Of a DNA stretch of 64,000 bases, positions 41,651 to 50,128 are shown in pieces. The translations under genes were made by a program, and so were the position numbers. Positions within the stretch are counted from its first letter, which is position 1; every line of letters begins with the position of its first letter. The stretch lies in assembly GCF_000430705.1 (NCBI RefSeq), contig NZ_AUMN01000011.1:90295-154294 (forward strand), given 5' to 3'. The notes under the pieces are model-generated. The model was not told where the DNA came from. It searched no databases and was given only the letters and a program-made list of their open reading frames with translations. The DNA comes from Arthrobacter castelli DSM 16402 (GTDB lineage: Bacteria; Actinomycetota; Actinomycetes; Actinomycetales; Micrococcaceae).

Positions 41651-41776
41651 TTTCTGGTCGCTCCTTACGCTCGTGGGCCTCTGACAGATGCCAGAGGCAA
41701 GGCACGGTTACGAGACCTTCAGGGCGTAGGAGGCGAAATGCCCGGGACGCTGATTTCCGGTTCCACTATTGAAACT

Positions 41777-41793
41777 ATACCCCTAGGGGGTAT
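41777..41793. promoter_or_regulatory. CsoR operator (copper box) before copZ-like/copB
   Basis: ATACCCC-TA-GGGGGTAT is the classic CsoR palindrome (TACCCC...GGGGTA), placed between the copB-side operon and the divergent ArsR gene. The same motif appears twice before csoR. Copper would release CsoR and open transcription of the export genes. Confidence 0.8.
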
Positions 41794-41830
41794 CTGTCAA
41801 AAGTGGTCCCCAAAATGCAATAATCTGCGT

Positions 41831-42187
41831 ATGAATGCAGAGACGAAGGGATATGGCCGCGATCCGGACAGTGAGTATGTAGAGCTTGCGGTGGAGATCT
41901 TTTCAATGCTGGCCGACCCCACCCGCGTGCGATTGATTCTGGCGCTCCGGGATGGGGAACTTCCCGTCAATCGGCTGGCCGGAATGGTCGGCAAGTCACC
42001 GGCAGCCGTATCCCAGCATTTGGCCAAGATGCGCCTGGCACGCATGGTCGCCACGAGGCAGGAGGGCACGCAAGTGTTCTACCGGCTCGCCAACGGGCAC
42101 GGGCAACAGTTAGTCAGCGATGCGATCTTCCAGGCCGAACACGCACTGGGAGGAACACCGCGGCATCATGCCGGGGACGGATCATGA
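41831..42187 (+). CDS. ArsR/SmtB family metal-sensing repressor
   Basis: 118 residues from ATG 41831. The winged helix-turn-helix is typical (LADPTRVRLILALRDGELPVNRLAGMVGKSPAAVSQHLAKM). There is no CxC in the DNA-binding helix; instead DAIFQAEH in the last helix and a C-terminal HH tail suggest an alpha-5-type site for zinc, cobalt or nickel (NmtR/KmtR-like). Its stop overlaps the start of the CDF transporter gene, so it most likely represses that exporter. Confidence 0.85.
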   Translation: MNAETKGYGRDPDSEYVELAVEIFSMLADPTRVRLILALRDGELPVNRLAGMVGKSPAAVSQHLAKMRLARMVATRQEGTQVFYRLANGHGQQLVSDAIFQAEHALGGTPRHHAGDGS

Positions 42188-43248
42188 GGATCATGAGCAG
42201 CCACCGCCCCAGTCACGGCAGCGGCCGCAGACACACCCGCGCGCCCACAGATGGCCACAGGCGCGGTCACGGCAGAGGTCTGCGGAACGCCATCGCCCAT
42301 ATTTTCGTTCCGCACAGCCATGATGTCGCAGGCTCCATCGATACTGAGATGTCCGGCAGCGTCGAAGGTATCCGTGCGGTCAAGGTCTCCCTGGCCGGGC
42401 TTGGGGCCACCGCCGCATTTCAGCTGATCATTGTGCTGATCAGCGGTTCAGTGGCACTGTTCGCCGACACAGTGCACAACTTCTCGGATGCGCTCACTGC
42501 CATTCCGCTGTGGATCGCTTTTATACTTGGCAGGCGCGCCCCAACACGGCGCTACACCTACGGTTATGGACGGGTGGAAGACATCGCCGGGCTGTTTATC
42601 GTGGCCATGATCGCGCTCTCGGCTGTCGTTGCCGCCGTCGAATCCGTCCGCCGGTTCTTTAATCCACAGTCGCTGGACAACCTCGGCTGGGTACTGGCGG
42701 CAGGTGTGATCGGCTTCCTCGGCAACGAACTGGTCGCCATCTACCGGATTCGCGTGGGCCGCAGGATTGGCTCGGCCGCGCTGGTTGCCGACGGCGTGCA
42801 TGCCCGCACCGACGGGTTTACCTCCCTGGCCGTCGTGCTCGGTGTGGGAGGAGTGTGGCTGGGCTTCCCGCTGGCCGACCCGATCATCGGGCTGATCATT
42901 TCGGCCGCGATTGCAGTGCTGTTGTGGGGCACCGCCAGGGAGATCGGCCGTCGCCTCATGGATGGGGTGGACCCCTCCCTGGTGGAGGCCGCCGAAGCCG
43001 CTGTCGGTCGGCATGCGCCGGACTCATCAGTCAGGATGCGCTGGATGGGTCATCAGCTGCACGTTGAGATTTTCTTGACCCCGACCGGCGCTGCCATCGT
43101 GCATCACCTGCAGCAGCAGGGCGGGGAACTTGAGCAGGCAGTGCGAGAGACCGTACCGAATGTCGGCTCTGTCATGACGATTCCACGGCCGATCAGAAAG
43201 GCCGACCCCCGTACCGGAGATGTTAGAGCCAGTTCAGCGGGTCCTTAG
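42184..43248 (+). CDS. Cation diffusion facilitator (CDF) metal exporter
   Basis: 354 residues from ATG 42184, which overlaps the ArsR stop (ATGA). A His/Arg-rich N-terminus (HGSGRRHTRAPTDGHRRGHG, and VPHSHD) precedes six membrane helices. ADTVHNFSDAL and ADGVHARTDGF hold the paired His/Asp metal-binding residues of CDF antiporters. The C-terminal cytoplasmic domain follows. It exports divalent metal such as zinc, cobalt or nickel against protons. It ends 26 bases into the convergent LytM peptidase gene. Confidence 0.88.
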   Translation: MRIMSSHRPSHGSGRRHTRAPTDGHRRGHGRGLRNAIAHIFVPHSHDVAGSIDTEMSGSVEGIRAVKVSLAGLGATAAFQLIIVLISGSVALFADTVHNFSDALTAIPLWIAFILGRRAPTRRYTYGYGRVEDIAGLFIVAMIALSAVVAAVESVRRFFNPQSLDNLGWVLAAGVIGFLGNELVAIYRIRVGRRIGSAALVADGVHARTDGFTSLAVVLGVGGVWLGFPLADPIIGLIISAAIAVLLWGTAREIGRRLMDGVDPSLVEAAEAAVGRHAPDSSVRMRWMGHQLHVEIFLTPTGAAIVHHLQQQGGELEQAVRETVPNVGSVMTIPRPIRKADPRTGDVRASSAGP

Positions 43249-44059
43249 TGTCGCCGTCAACGACGACTTCGAAATGCAGATGGCAGCCGGTCGATGCTCC
43301 GGTGGACCCGACGCGGCCAATGCGATCACCGGCATCGACAGTGTCACCGGGGTTCACGCGGATGCTGGACATGTGATTATAGGTGGTCTTCAAGCCATCA
43401 CCGTGGCTGACCGTAATCCTCATACCCCCGCCATAGGGATGCCACCCTGCCTCGGTGATCTTGCCGTCCGCCGAGCTCTTCACCGGGGTGCCGCAGGTGC
43501 CCGCGTAGTCCTGGCCGGTATGGAATTCGCTGGGCGCACCGGTGATCGGGCTGATGCGCGGCCCGAAGGACGAAGTCCGCTTCTGGGTCTCCAACGGGGC
43601 AGCCAGCTCCTCCCGGCCATCCGAGCCGTTGGAGGAGTCCTTGGTGGATTTCCCGGAGGACTTCCCGTCCTTGCTGCCGTCGCCGCCGTTGTCTTTGCGG
43701 TCCTCGCTGCTGCCGTCGCCACTCTTGCCCTGGCCACCATTGCTCTGGTCGCTCCGGCCCTGGCCATTCCCCTTCTCCGAGGAAGCAGCTTGGCCGGAAT
43801 CACCAGGCGAAGCAGCATCACCGGTATGCGGTTCCACGATGCCGAGGCGATAGACTCCTGCGGCCGACTGGACGCTGGTTGAGCCTGAAGCGGCCGCAGT
43901 GGAAGTGCCTTCATCCGCCGAGGCCTGTGGAATCAGAATCGCGGCGAGCGCAGCAGTGACGGCGAAGGCGAGAGCGCCATTACGCCGCATCGACGTGTTG
44001 GCGGCTGCGGGACGGTGGGCCGCATGACGACCCGAGGATTTATTACCAAACAAGAACAA
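43223..44059 (-). CDS. M23/LytM-family peptidase with signal peptide
   Basis: About 278 residues from TTG 44059 (AGGAAGGG just upstream); a TTG at 44053 or ATG near 43990 are alternatives. The N-terminus is basic, then hydrophobic (GALAFAVTAALAAILIPQASA, a signal peptide). A long Ser/Gly/Lys/Asp-rich linker follows. The C-terminal M23 domain has GQDYAG (H-x-x-x-D: HTGQDYA), GGMRITVSHGDGLKTTYNHMSS and the zinc motif HLHFEV. It should cut cell-wall peptide crosslinks outside the cell. A long structured leader (candidate c-di-AMP riboswitch) lies upstream. Confidence 0.85.
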   Translation of the reverse strand: MFLFGNKSSGRHAAHRPAAANTSMRRNGALAFAVTAALAAILIPQASADEGTSTAAASGSTSVQSAAGVYRLGIVEPHTGDAASPGDSGQAASSEKGNGQGRSDQSNGGQGKSGDGSSEDRKDNGGDGSKDGKSSGKSTKDSSNGSDGREELAAPLETQKRTSSFGPRISPITGAPSEFHTGQDYAGTCGTPVKSSADGKITEAGWHPYGGGMRITVSHGDGLKTTYNHMSSIRVNPGDTVDAGDRIGRVGSTGASTGCHLHFEVVVDGDTKDPLNWL

Positions 44060-44084
44060 GGAAGCCCTTCCTGAACACGGTGGA

Positions 44085-44275
44085 GTACGCCGTGCGGAAC
44101 CAATCGGATCTGGCGACCTATGGTGCTGATGCGCAACGGAGCCCGGGGAAGAATTCTGCGGTGAATGGATAGTACGGCTAATGGTGGACGCAACGTCCAC
44201 GCCGGAAGGGCTCTCCACCCCTGTCATGAATATCGAACGGCACCAATCCGCTGACAGGGTGTACGGATTTGGAGA
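44085..44275 (-). ncRNA. Candidate c-di-AMP (ydaO/yuaA) riboswitch leader of the LytM gene
   Basis: On the minus strand, CCCTGTCA (44252-44259) pairs perfectly with TGACAGGG (44219-44226) across a GC-rich loop, and is followed by GGTGGAGAGCCC, close to the GGAGGACCC element of ydaO riboswitches. GAGCCC can pair again with GGGCTC about 65 bases downstream. The open frame in this region lacks any protein similarity. In actinobacteria, ydaO riboswitches stand before cell-wall hydrolase genes of the M23, NlpC/P60 and Rpf types, as here. The distal half is a weak match by eye. Confidence 0.45.
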
Positions 44276-44391
44276 CGCCACTAAATGAGCGCTCGTTTCA
44301 GAATAGGTGGCGACACGCCGACGTTACAATTTCGTGACCCGGATTGTGCTCAGATTCACTACCCGTTTCGGACCCCGGGCCTCTTGGTTAG

Positions 44392-44433
44392 ATACCCCTA
44401 AGGGGTACTTTACTTATACCCCCTTAGGGTATA
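44392..44433. promoter_or_regulatory. Two CsoR operators before csoR-copZ-copA
   Basis: ATACCCCTAAGGGGTAC at 44392-44408 and TATACCCCCTTAGGGTATA at 44415-44433 are tandem copper boxes 32 bases before the csoR start. They match the box at 41777. Autoregulation by CsoR is expected. Confidence 0.85.
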
Positions 44434-44465
44434 GTTTTGAGCATGAACGAGCGGAAGAAGGAATC

Positions 44466-44852
44466 ATGAGCACTGAACAACAAACGCAAGAGTCCCCCTC
44501 CACCCCCGGTGCGGAAACATCCACCATCAATCCGCTCACCGGCGATGCACAGGACGATCACGGCTACACCTCGGACAAAGAAGCCTATCTGCGACGGCTG
44601 AAGCGGATCGAGGGTCAGGTCCGCGGGATCGCCCGAATGGTCGACGAGGATAAGTACTGTATCGACATCCTGACCCAGGTCTCGGCCATCAACAAGGCGC
44701 TGCATGCGGTCAGCATCGGGTTGCTCGAAGAGCACATCGCCCACTGCGTGGTCGGCGCCGCAACTGAATCGCAAACCACCGGCGAATTCGATTCCGTTGA
44801 CGCCAAGGTCAAGGAAGCATCCGACGCCATTTCCCGCCTGCTAAGGAGCTGA
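44466..44852 (+). CDS. csoR: Copper-sensing repressor
   Basis: 128 residues from ATG 44466 (AAGGAA upstream). After a 35-residue tail, the helical DUF156 core carries the Cu(I) ligands C65, H90 and C94 (Cys-x24-His-x3-Cys), the same spacing as in characterised CsoR. CsoR is a tetrameric repressor that leaves its operator when Cu(I) binds. It is followed by copZ with a 3-base gap; its own box lies just upstream. Confidence 0.95.
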   Translation: MSTEQQTQESPSTPGAETSTINPLTGDAQDDHGYTSDKEAYLRRLKRIEGQVRGIARMVDEDKYCIDILTQVSAINKALHAVSIGLLEEHIAHCVVGAATESQTTGEFDSVDAKVKEASDAISRLLRS

Positions 44853-44855
44853 AGC

Positions 44856-45077
44856 ATGAACACTGTCGTGAATATTTCCGGGATGACCTGCGGCCACTGT
44901 GTCGCCTCGGTGACGGAGGAGCTGCAGGAGCTCGACGGCGTCGAAAACGTTGCAGTGGAGCTGAATAAGGCCGGCCTGTCCCCCACCACCATCACTTCCA
45001 AGCAGCCGCTGTCGGAGACCGAAATCAGCGAGGCCGTGGCGGAAGCCGGCTACGTCGTGGTTTCCAACGAGGCATAG
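44856..45077 (+). CDS. copZ: Copper chaperone
   Basis: 73 residues, a single HMA domain with GMTCGHC at 9-15. It should deliver Cu(I) to CopA. The gene sits 3 bases after csoR and 3 bases before copA, so the three form one operon. Confidence 0.92.
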   Translation: MNTVVNISGMTCGHCVASVTEELQELDGVENVAVELNKAGLSPTTITSKQPLSETEISEAVAEAGYVVVSNEA

Positions 45078-45080
45078 GCG

Positions 45081-47438
45081 ATGACGACAGAGACACGGGC
45101 GGGGCGGGGCCGCGGCGAAGGCGCCGCGGCCACCCCTGATTTTTCCGCAGCCGGCCGGGTGGTCGAGCTGGATATTGAGGGCATGACCTGCGCCTCCTGC
45201 GTGGGCCGGGTGGAGCGTAAGCTCGGCAAGCTCGACGGCGTTCAAGCCACAGTGAACCTGCCTTTGGAATCTGCCAGGGTCACGGTCACGGGCGATGTCA
45301 GTGACCAGCAGTTAATCGACGTCGTCGACGCCGCTGGATATGCTGCTGCGCTGCATCAGTCGGAACCGGACGACGACGGCGGGGCACAGGAGGTGCCGGC
45401 GTCGACCCTGAGGCCCCGGCTCATCACGGCCGCCATTTTGACGCTTCCGGTCTTTGTCATTTCGATGATTCCGGCGGCACAGTTTCCGCATTGGGGCTGG
45501 GTTGCGGCAATTCTGACCCTGCCGGTGGTCACCTGGGCCGCCTGGCCGTTCCACCGCGCGGCCGCGGTCAACGCCCGGCACTTGTCCTCCACCATGGATA
45601 CCCTCGTCTCCATTGGGGTGACTGCCGCGTTCCTCTTCTCGGCCTACACGCTGATCACCAACCCGGCAGCCACGGCACAGCCCGGCACGTCGATGACCGC
45701 CCATGCGATCTACTTCGAAGTCGCCGCCGTCGTCACCACCTTCCTGCTGTTGGGACGCTTCCTGGAAGCCAATGCCAAGCACCGCAGCGGCGAGGCCCTC
45801 AAGGCACTGCTCAATCTGGGCGCCAAGGATGCGGATGTCATCCGCGACGGCGCCGAAGTCCAGCTGCCGGTGGATCAGCTGGTGGCCGGCGATGTTTTTG
45901 TCGTCCGCCCGGGCGGCAAGATCGCCACTGACGGGGTGGTGACCGAAGGTCACAGCGCCATCGATACCTCCCTGATCACGGGAGAATCACTGCCCGTCGA
46001 CGTCGAACCGGGCGACACCGTCACCGGCGCGACTATCAACACCAACGGAAGGCTGCTGGTCCGGGCCAGCCGGGTGGGAAGCGACACCACCCTGGCACAA
46101 ATGGCGCATCTGGTCAGCCAGGCACAAAGCGGAAAGGCACCGATCGCCCGGCTGGCCGACCGGATCAGCGCTGTCTTTGTTCCCATTGTGCTGGGCGTCG
46201 CCGTCCTGACATTTGCGGCATGGCTGCTGGCCGGACTCCCTGCGCTGGAATCCGGTGAGGTCCAGTCCGCCTTTACCGCCGCCGTGGCCGTGCTGGTGAT
46301 CGCCTGTCCCTGCGCGCTGGGCCTGGCCACCCCGACGGCGCTGCTGACCGGTACGGGCCGGGGCGCGCAGCGCGGGATCCTGATCAAGGGCCCGCAGGTC
46401 CTGGAAGACACCCGCTCGGTCGGCACCATTGTGCTGGACAAGACCGGAACCGTGACCTCCGGCGAGCTCTCGGTCACCGAGGTGATTCCACTCGGTGGCC
46501 GCTCCGCCGGCGAGGTGCTGCAGCTGGCCGGGGCGGTGGAGGATGGCAGCGAGCACCCCATCGCCGAGGCCATCGCAGCGGCGGCACGGGACGCCAAGGG
46601 CAAGTCCGGAGCGCTCCACGTGGTGACGGATTTCCTTAGCGCCTCCGGCGGCGGGGTGCGCGGCCTCGTGCACGGCCCCACCGCGGACGTTGACGGCACC
46701 GATGGACCTGCCCCCTCGCAGGTGGTCGTGGGCCGCGCCGGCTGGCTGGCCGAAAACGGCATTGAACCCTCCGCAGACGAGCTGGAGGCTTTCCGTCAGC
46801 AGCAGCGGTCGGGGGCAACAGCTATTTGGGTGGCCGTCGACGGCGGCATCGCCGGCATTCTGAACCTGAAGGACACCGTCAAGGACGGATCCGCTTCCGC
46901 CGTCGCCCGGCTGAAGGAATTGGGGCTGCGGCCGATCCTGTTGACCGGCGACAACGCCGCGGTGGCAGCCCAGGTGGCGTCCGCCGTCGGCATTCCCGCC
47001 GGCGACGTGATGGCTGATGTGCTCCCCGAAGGCAAGGTGGACGCCGTCAAGCAGCTGCAGGGCGAAGGCCGGACCGTTGCCATGGCCGGCGACGGCGTCA
47101 ATGATGCTCCCGCACTGGCCCAGGCGGACCTGGGCATTGCGATGGGCAACGGAACGGATGTCGCGATCGAGGCGGCCGACCTGACCGTGATGGGCAACGA
47201 CCTGGGCAAGGTCGCCGAATCGATTGAGCTGTCGCGCCGGACGCTGAAAACGATCAAAACCAACCTGTTCTGGGCGTTCTTCTACAACGCGATCGGGATC
47301 CCGATCGCGGCCTTTGGGCTGCTCAACCCGATGATCGCCGGTGCCGCGATGGCGTTCAGCTCAGTGCTGGTGGTGACCAACAGCCTGCGACTGCGCCGGT
47401 TCGGCAAGTCGGACGCGAAGCGCGTTACGGTTAGCTGA
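45081..47438 (+). CDS. copA: Cu(I)-exporting P-type ATPase
   Basis: 785 residues. One N-terminal HMA domain carries GMTCASC at 34-40. The P1B core follows: CPCALGLATP near 410 (Cu(I) channel), DKTGTVTSGE near 452, SEHPIAEAI nucleotide-site histidine near 492, and GDGVNDAPALA near 670. It pumps Cu(I) out across the membrane, fed by CopZ. It is third of the csoR operon and convergent with acr3, 9 bases away. Confidence 0.95.
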   Translation: MTTETRAGRGRGEGAAATPDFSAAGRVVELDIEGMTCASCVGRVERKLGKLDGVQATVNLPLESARVTVTGDVSDQQLIDVVDAAGYAAALHQSEPDDDGGAQEVPASTLRPRLITAAILTLPVFVISMIPAAQFPHWGWVAAILTLPVVTWAAWPFHRAAAVNARHLSSTMDTLVSIGVTAAFLFSAYTLITNPAATAQPGTSMTAHAIYFEVAAVVTTFLLLGRFLEANAKHRSGEALKALLNLGAKDADVIRDGAEVQLPVDQLVAGDVFVVRPGGKIATDGVVTEGHSAIDTSLITGESLPVDVEPGDTVTGATINTNGRLLVRASRVGSDTTLAQMAHLVSQAQSGKAPIARLADRISAVFVPIVLGVAVLTFAAWLLAGLPALESGEVQSAFTAAVAVLVIACPCALGLATPTALLTGTGRGAQRGILIKGPQVLEDTRSVGTIVLDKTGTVTSGELSVTEVIPLGGRSAGEVLQLAGAVEDGSEHPIAEAIAAAARDAKGKSGALHVVTDFLSASGGGVRGLVHGPTADVDGTDGPAPSQVVVGRAGWLAENGIEPSADELEAFRQQQRSGATAIWVAVDGGIAGILNLKDTVKDGSASAVARLKELGLRPILLTGDNAAVAAQVASAVGIPAGDVMADVLPEGKVDAVKQLQGEGRTVAMAGDGVNDAPALAQADLGIAMGNGTDVAIEAADLTVMGNDLGKVAESIELSRRTLKTIKTNLFWAFFYNAIGIPIAAFGLLNPMIAGAAMAFSSVLVVTNSLRLRRFGKSDAKRVTVS

Positions 47439-47447
47439 CCGCCCTGA

Positions 47448-48569
47448 TCACTTCCCGTTGCCGGTCAGGGTTTCGCGGGTCTGCGGTCGGGACGGCGGTC
47501 CGGCAAAGAAGCGCTTGCGTGCCCACAGCGCCACATACACCAGGGCCACGAGTACGGGAACTTCAATCAGCGGCCCGACGACGCCGGCCAGGGCCTGCCC
47601 GGAGGTCACCCCGTAGGTGCCAATCGCCACGGCAATGGCCAGTTCAAAGTTGTTGCCGGCGGCGGTGAAGGCAAGCGTGGTGGTCCGTTCGTACCCCATG
47701 TGCAGTAGCCTGCCGATCAGCATTCCGGCAGCGAAGACGACGGCGAAGTAGATCAGCAGCGGCACGGCGATCCGGGCCACGTCAATGGGGTTCGAAGTGA
47801 TTTCGTCCCCTTGCAGGGCGAACAGCAGCACGATGGTGAACAGCAGTCCGTACAGCGCCAGCGGGCCGATCTTCGGCAGGAACCTCTCCTCGTACCAGGT
47901 CCGGCCCTTGGCCCGCTCACCAAAGGTCCGGGTCAGGAAACCGGCCACCAGCGGAATCCCCAGGAACACCAGCACACTGACGGTGATCGCCCAGAAGGAG
48001 AATTCGGCGCTGGTGGTGGGCAGGCCCAGCCAGGAGGGCAGCACCTGCAGGTAGAACCAGCCCAGTGCACCGAAGGCCAGCACCTGGAAAATGGAGTTGA
48101 TCGCCACCAGCACGGCGGCGGCCTCCCGATCGCCGCAGGCCAGATCGTTCCAGATCAGTACCATGGCGATACACCGGGCCAGGCCGACGATGATCAAACC
48201 GGTGCGGTATTCGGGCAGGTCCGGAAGGAAGACCCAGGCCAACACGAACATGAATGCCGGGGCGGCCAGCCAGTTGAGCACCAGCGACACCACCATGAGC
48301 TTGCGGTCCCCGATCACCCCGCCGGTCTCGTTGTAGCGGACCTTGGCCAGCACGGGAAACATCATCACCAGCAGCCCGACGGCAATCGGTAGCGAGACAT
48401 TGGCGACTTTCACGGCGTCGAGCGCGGAACCGACCCCCGGCACCAGACGCCCCAACGCCAGACCGATTGCCATCGCGGCGATAATCCATACCGGCAGGAA
48501 ACGGTCCAGCGTGGACAGCTTGCCAGCGACGGCCGCTTCAGTCTCGGCTTCACCGGTGTGGATACTCAC
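47448..48569 (-). CDS. acr3: Arsenite efflux transporter, Acr3 family
   Basis: About 373 residues from GTG 48569 (GAGGAG five bases upstream); ATG 48590 has no ribosome site. Ten membrane helices. The conserved WNDLACGDREAAAVLVAINS segment contains the essential helix-4 cysteine of Acr3. It exports arsenite using the proton gradient. It is divergent from an ArsR-type repressor, with a palindrome between them; the arsenate reductase gene lies far away at 19.5 kb. Confidence 0.92.
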   Translation of the reverse strand: MSIHTGEAETEAAVAGKLSTLDRFLPVWIIAAMAIGLALGRLVPGVGSALDAVKVANVSLPIAVGLLVMMFPVLAKVRYNETGGVIGDRKLMVVSLVLNWLAAPAFMFVLAWVFLPDLPEYRTGLIIVGLARCIAMVLIWNDLACGDREAAAVLVAINSIFQVLAFGALGWFYLQVLPSWLGLPTTSAEFSFWAITVSVLVFLGIPLVAGFLTRTFGERAKGRTWYEERFLPKIGPLALYGLLFTIVLLFALQGDEITSNPIDVARIAVPLLIYFAVVFAAGMLIGRLLHMGYERTTTLAFTAAGNNFELAIAVAIGTYGVTSGQALAGVVGPLIEVPVLVALVYVALWARKRFFAGPPSRPQTRETLTGNGK

Positions 48570-48599
48570 AGGGCTCCTCTGCTCGTGCATTGATGGATG

Positions 48600-48632
48600 T
48601 CGATACAAGGAACATAATCGGCGCTGTATCGA
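48600..48632. promoter_or_regulatory. ArsR operator candidate
   Basis: A perfect 8-bp inverted repeat, TCGATACA at 48600-48607 and TGTATCGA at 48625-48632 with a 17-base spacer, lies between acr3 and arsR. It is well placed to block both divergent promoters. Confidence 0.6.
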
Positions 48633-48661
48633 TGTTTGTCAATCAAGTGCATAATGGAGGA

Positions 48662-49009
48662 ATGGAGACCCTCGACAACGCCGCGCCTGCCGCAGACACC
48701 TGCTGCACTCCGGGCGCGGGACCGGTCATCGACGAACAAGAGGCGCAGCGCAAGGCCCGCATCCTCAAGGCGTTCGCTGACCCCAAACGGCTGCAGCTGC
48801 TGTCCATCATCAAGGCCGGCGACAGCGCCGAGACCTGCGTCTGCAACCTGACCGAACCGCTGGAACTAGGCCAGCCCACTGTCTCACACCATCTGAAGAT
48901 CCTGGTCGACGCCGGCTTCCTGACCCGCCGGCGCCGCGGCACCTGGGCCTACTACTCACTGGTGCCCGGCGCGCTGGAGTCCGCGGCAGCCGAACTCGTG
49001 GATCTGTAG
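48662..49009 (+). CDS. arsR: ArsR family arsenite-sensing repressor
   Basis: 115 residues from ATG 48662; GGAGGA lies very close to the start, so an upstream in-frame GTG at 48647 is possible. The N-terminal Cys pair C14-C15 and the C59/C61 site (ETCVCNL) resemble the arsenite site of the corynebacterial ArsR type, which uses an N-terminal Cys pair plus one Cys in the DNA-binding domain. GQPTVSHHLKILVDAGFL is the recognition helix region. It represses the divergent acr3. Confidence 0.9.
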   Translation: METLDNAAPAADTCCTPGAGPVIDEQEAQRKARILKAFADPKRLQLLSIIKAGDSAETCVCNLTEPLELGQPTVSHHLKILVDAGFLTRRRRGTWAYYSLVPGALESAAAELVDL

Positions 49010-49039
49010 CTCAAGGACCAGCCACCCGGGACCTGCCGA

Positions 49040-50035
49040 TCAGCGCTGTGTCGCGGCCGCCCGGGCTTCGGAACCGTCGTTGACATCGGCAGTGCGCGAG
49101 GTGAACTTGCGGATCCGGCGCAGTTCATCGTAACGGACCAGCACCACACCTGAGACAATCAACGTGCCGCCTGCCAATTGGATCATTCCCGGTAGCTCGC
49201 CCAGCATCAACCACGCGGCCAGCACGGCGAACAGCACTTCGGTCAGCGCGACGAAGGACGCCAGTTGTGAGCCCAGCCGCCGCACGGCGAGCAGGCCGGT
49301 CAGGTAAGAAGCAATCGCACAGACCAGCACCAGTCCAAGCACCGGCACCAGCGGCGAAACCTCCGCACCGGCAAGCACCACCGGCGAGGCGGTGAACTTC
49401 ATCGGGTAGATTCCCGCCCATCCGGCCGCGAAGATGGCAACGGAACCGACAACGAGTCCGCCCCCGACCAGCACCAAAGGCGGCAATGCGTCCTCGGAGT
49501 GTGCGGACATCAGGAAGAATGCGGCCAAGCAGACCGCCGCCAGCAGCCCCCACATCACACCTGCCGGGCTGAGATGGACGGAACCGCCAAGCAGGTCGAG
49601 CACCAGCACCAGCCCGCCTATCGCCACGATGGCTCCAAGCGCCGTCAGCGGGCGCGGCGCAGTGCGGGTGCGCAGCCACAACCAGCCGACAATCATCACC
49701 GGGGCAAGGTACTCCAGCAGCAGGGCGACGCCGACGGACAAGTGCTGGACGGCGTTGAAGTAGAACAGCTGGCAGGCCGCAATAGGCACCAGACCGTAGG
49801 CAACGATGCCCGGCCAGCCGCGGCGCAGCAGCGACCAGCGGCCACGCAGTGACATCACGATGGGCACAATCAGCGCCACGGCCGCCCCGCCCAGCCGGAC
49901 ACCCACGGCGGCGCCGGGCGACCAGCCGACGTCAAGCAGGGCCTTGGCAAACGAGCCGGATACGCCGAACGTCATGGCGGATATCAGTGCGATGAGCAAG
50001 CCCGAGCCGGTGATCCGCGCCGTAAAATCCTTCAT
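49040..50035 (-). CDS. EamA/DMT family exporter
   Basis: 331 residues from ATG 50035 (GGAGGGAGG upstream). Ten membrane helices in two EamA repeats (GVSGSFAKALLDVGWSPGAAVGVRLGGAA; LTEVLFAVLAAWLMLGE with the family's ExxxA motif). RhaT/EamA relatives export amino acids or other metabolites. The substrate is unknown. It is divergent from a CGNR-type gene that may regulate it. Confidence 0.85.
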   Translation of the reverse strand: MKDFTARITGSGLLIALISAMTFGVSGSFAKALLDVGWSPGAAVGVRLGGAAVALIVPIVMSLRGRWSLLRRGWPGIVAYGLVPIAACQLFYFNAVQHLSVGVALLLEYLAPVMIVGWLWLRTRTAPRPLTALGAIVAIGGLVLVLDLLGGSVHLSPAGVMWGLLAAVCLAAFFLMSAHSEDALPPLVLVGGGLVVGSVAIFAAGWAGIYPMKFTASPVVLAGAEVSPLVPVLGLVLVCAIASYLTGLLAVRRLGSQLASFVALTEVLFAVLAAWLMLGELPGMIQLAGGTLIVSGVVLVRYDELRRIRKFTSRTADVNDGSEARAAATQR

Positions 50036-50128
50036 GTTCGCCTCCCTCCAGTGCCGCCCGTATTTGATGTCAGGGGCAAACCGCAATTACGCTAATGACA
50101 CTAAGGGTGGAGAGGTTCAGGAGTCAAC

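Noticed and set aside
44060..44281. N-terminal extension of the LytM peptidase
   Set aside because: It would place about 75 residues before the signal peptide; the region instead shows RNA-like stems and a good ribosome site just before TTG 44059.
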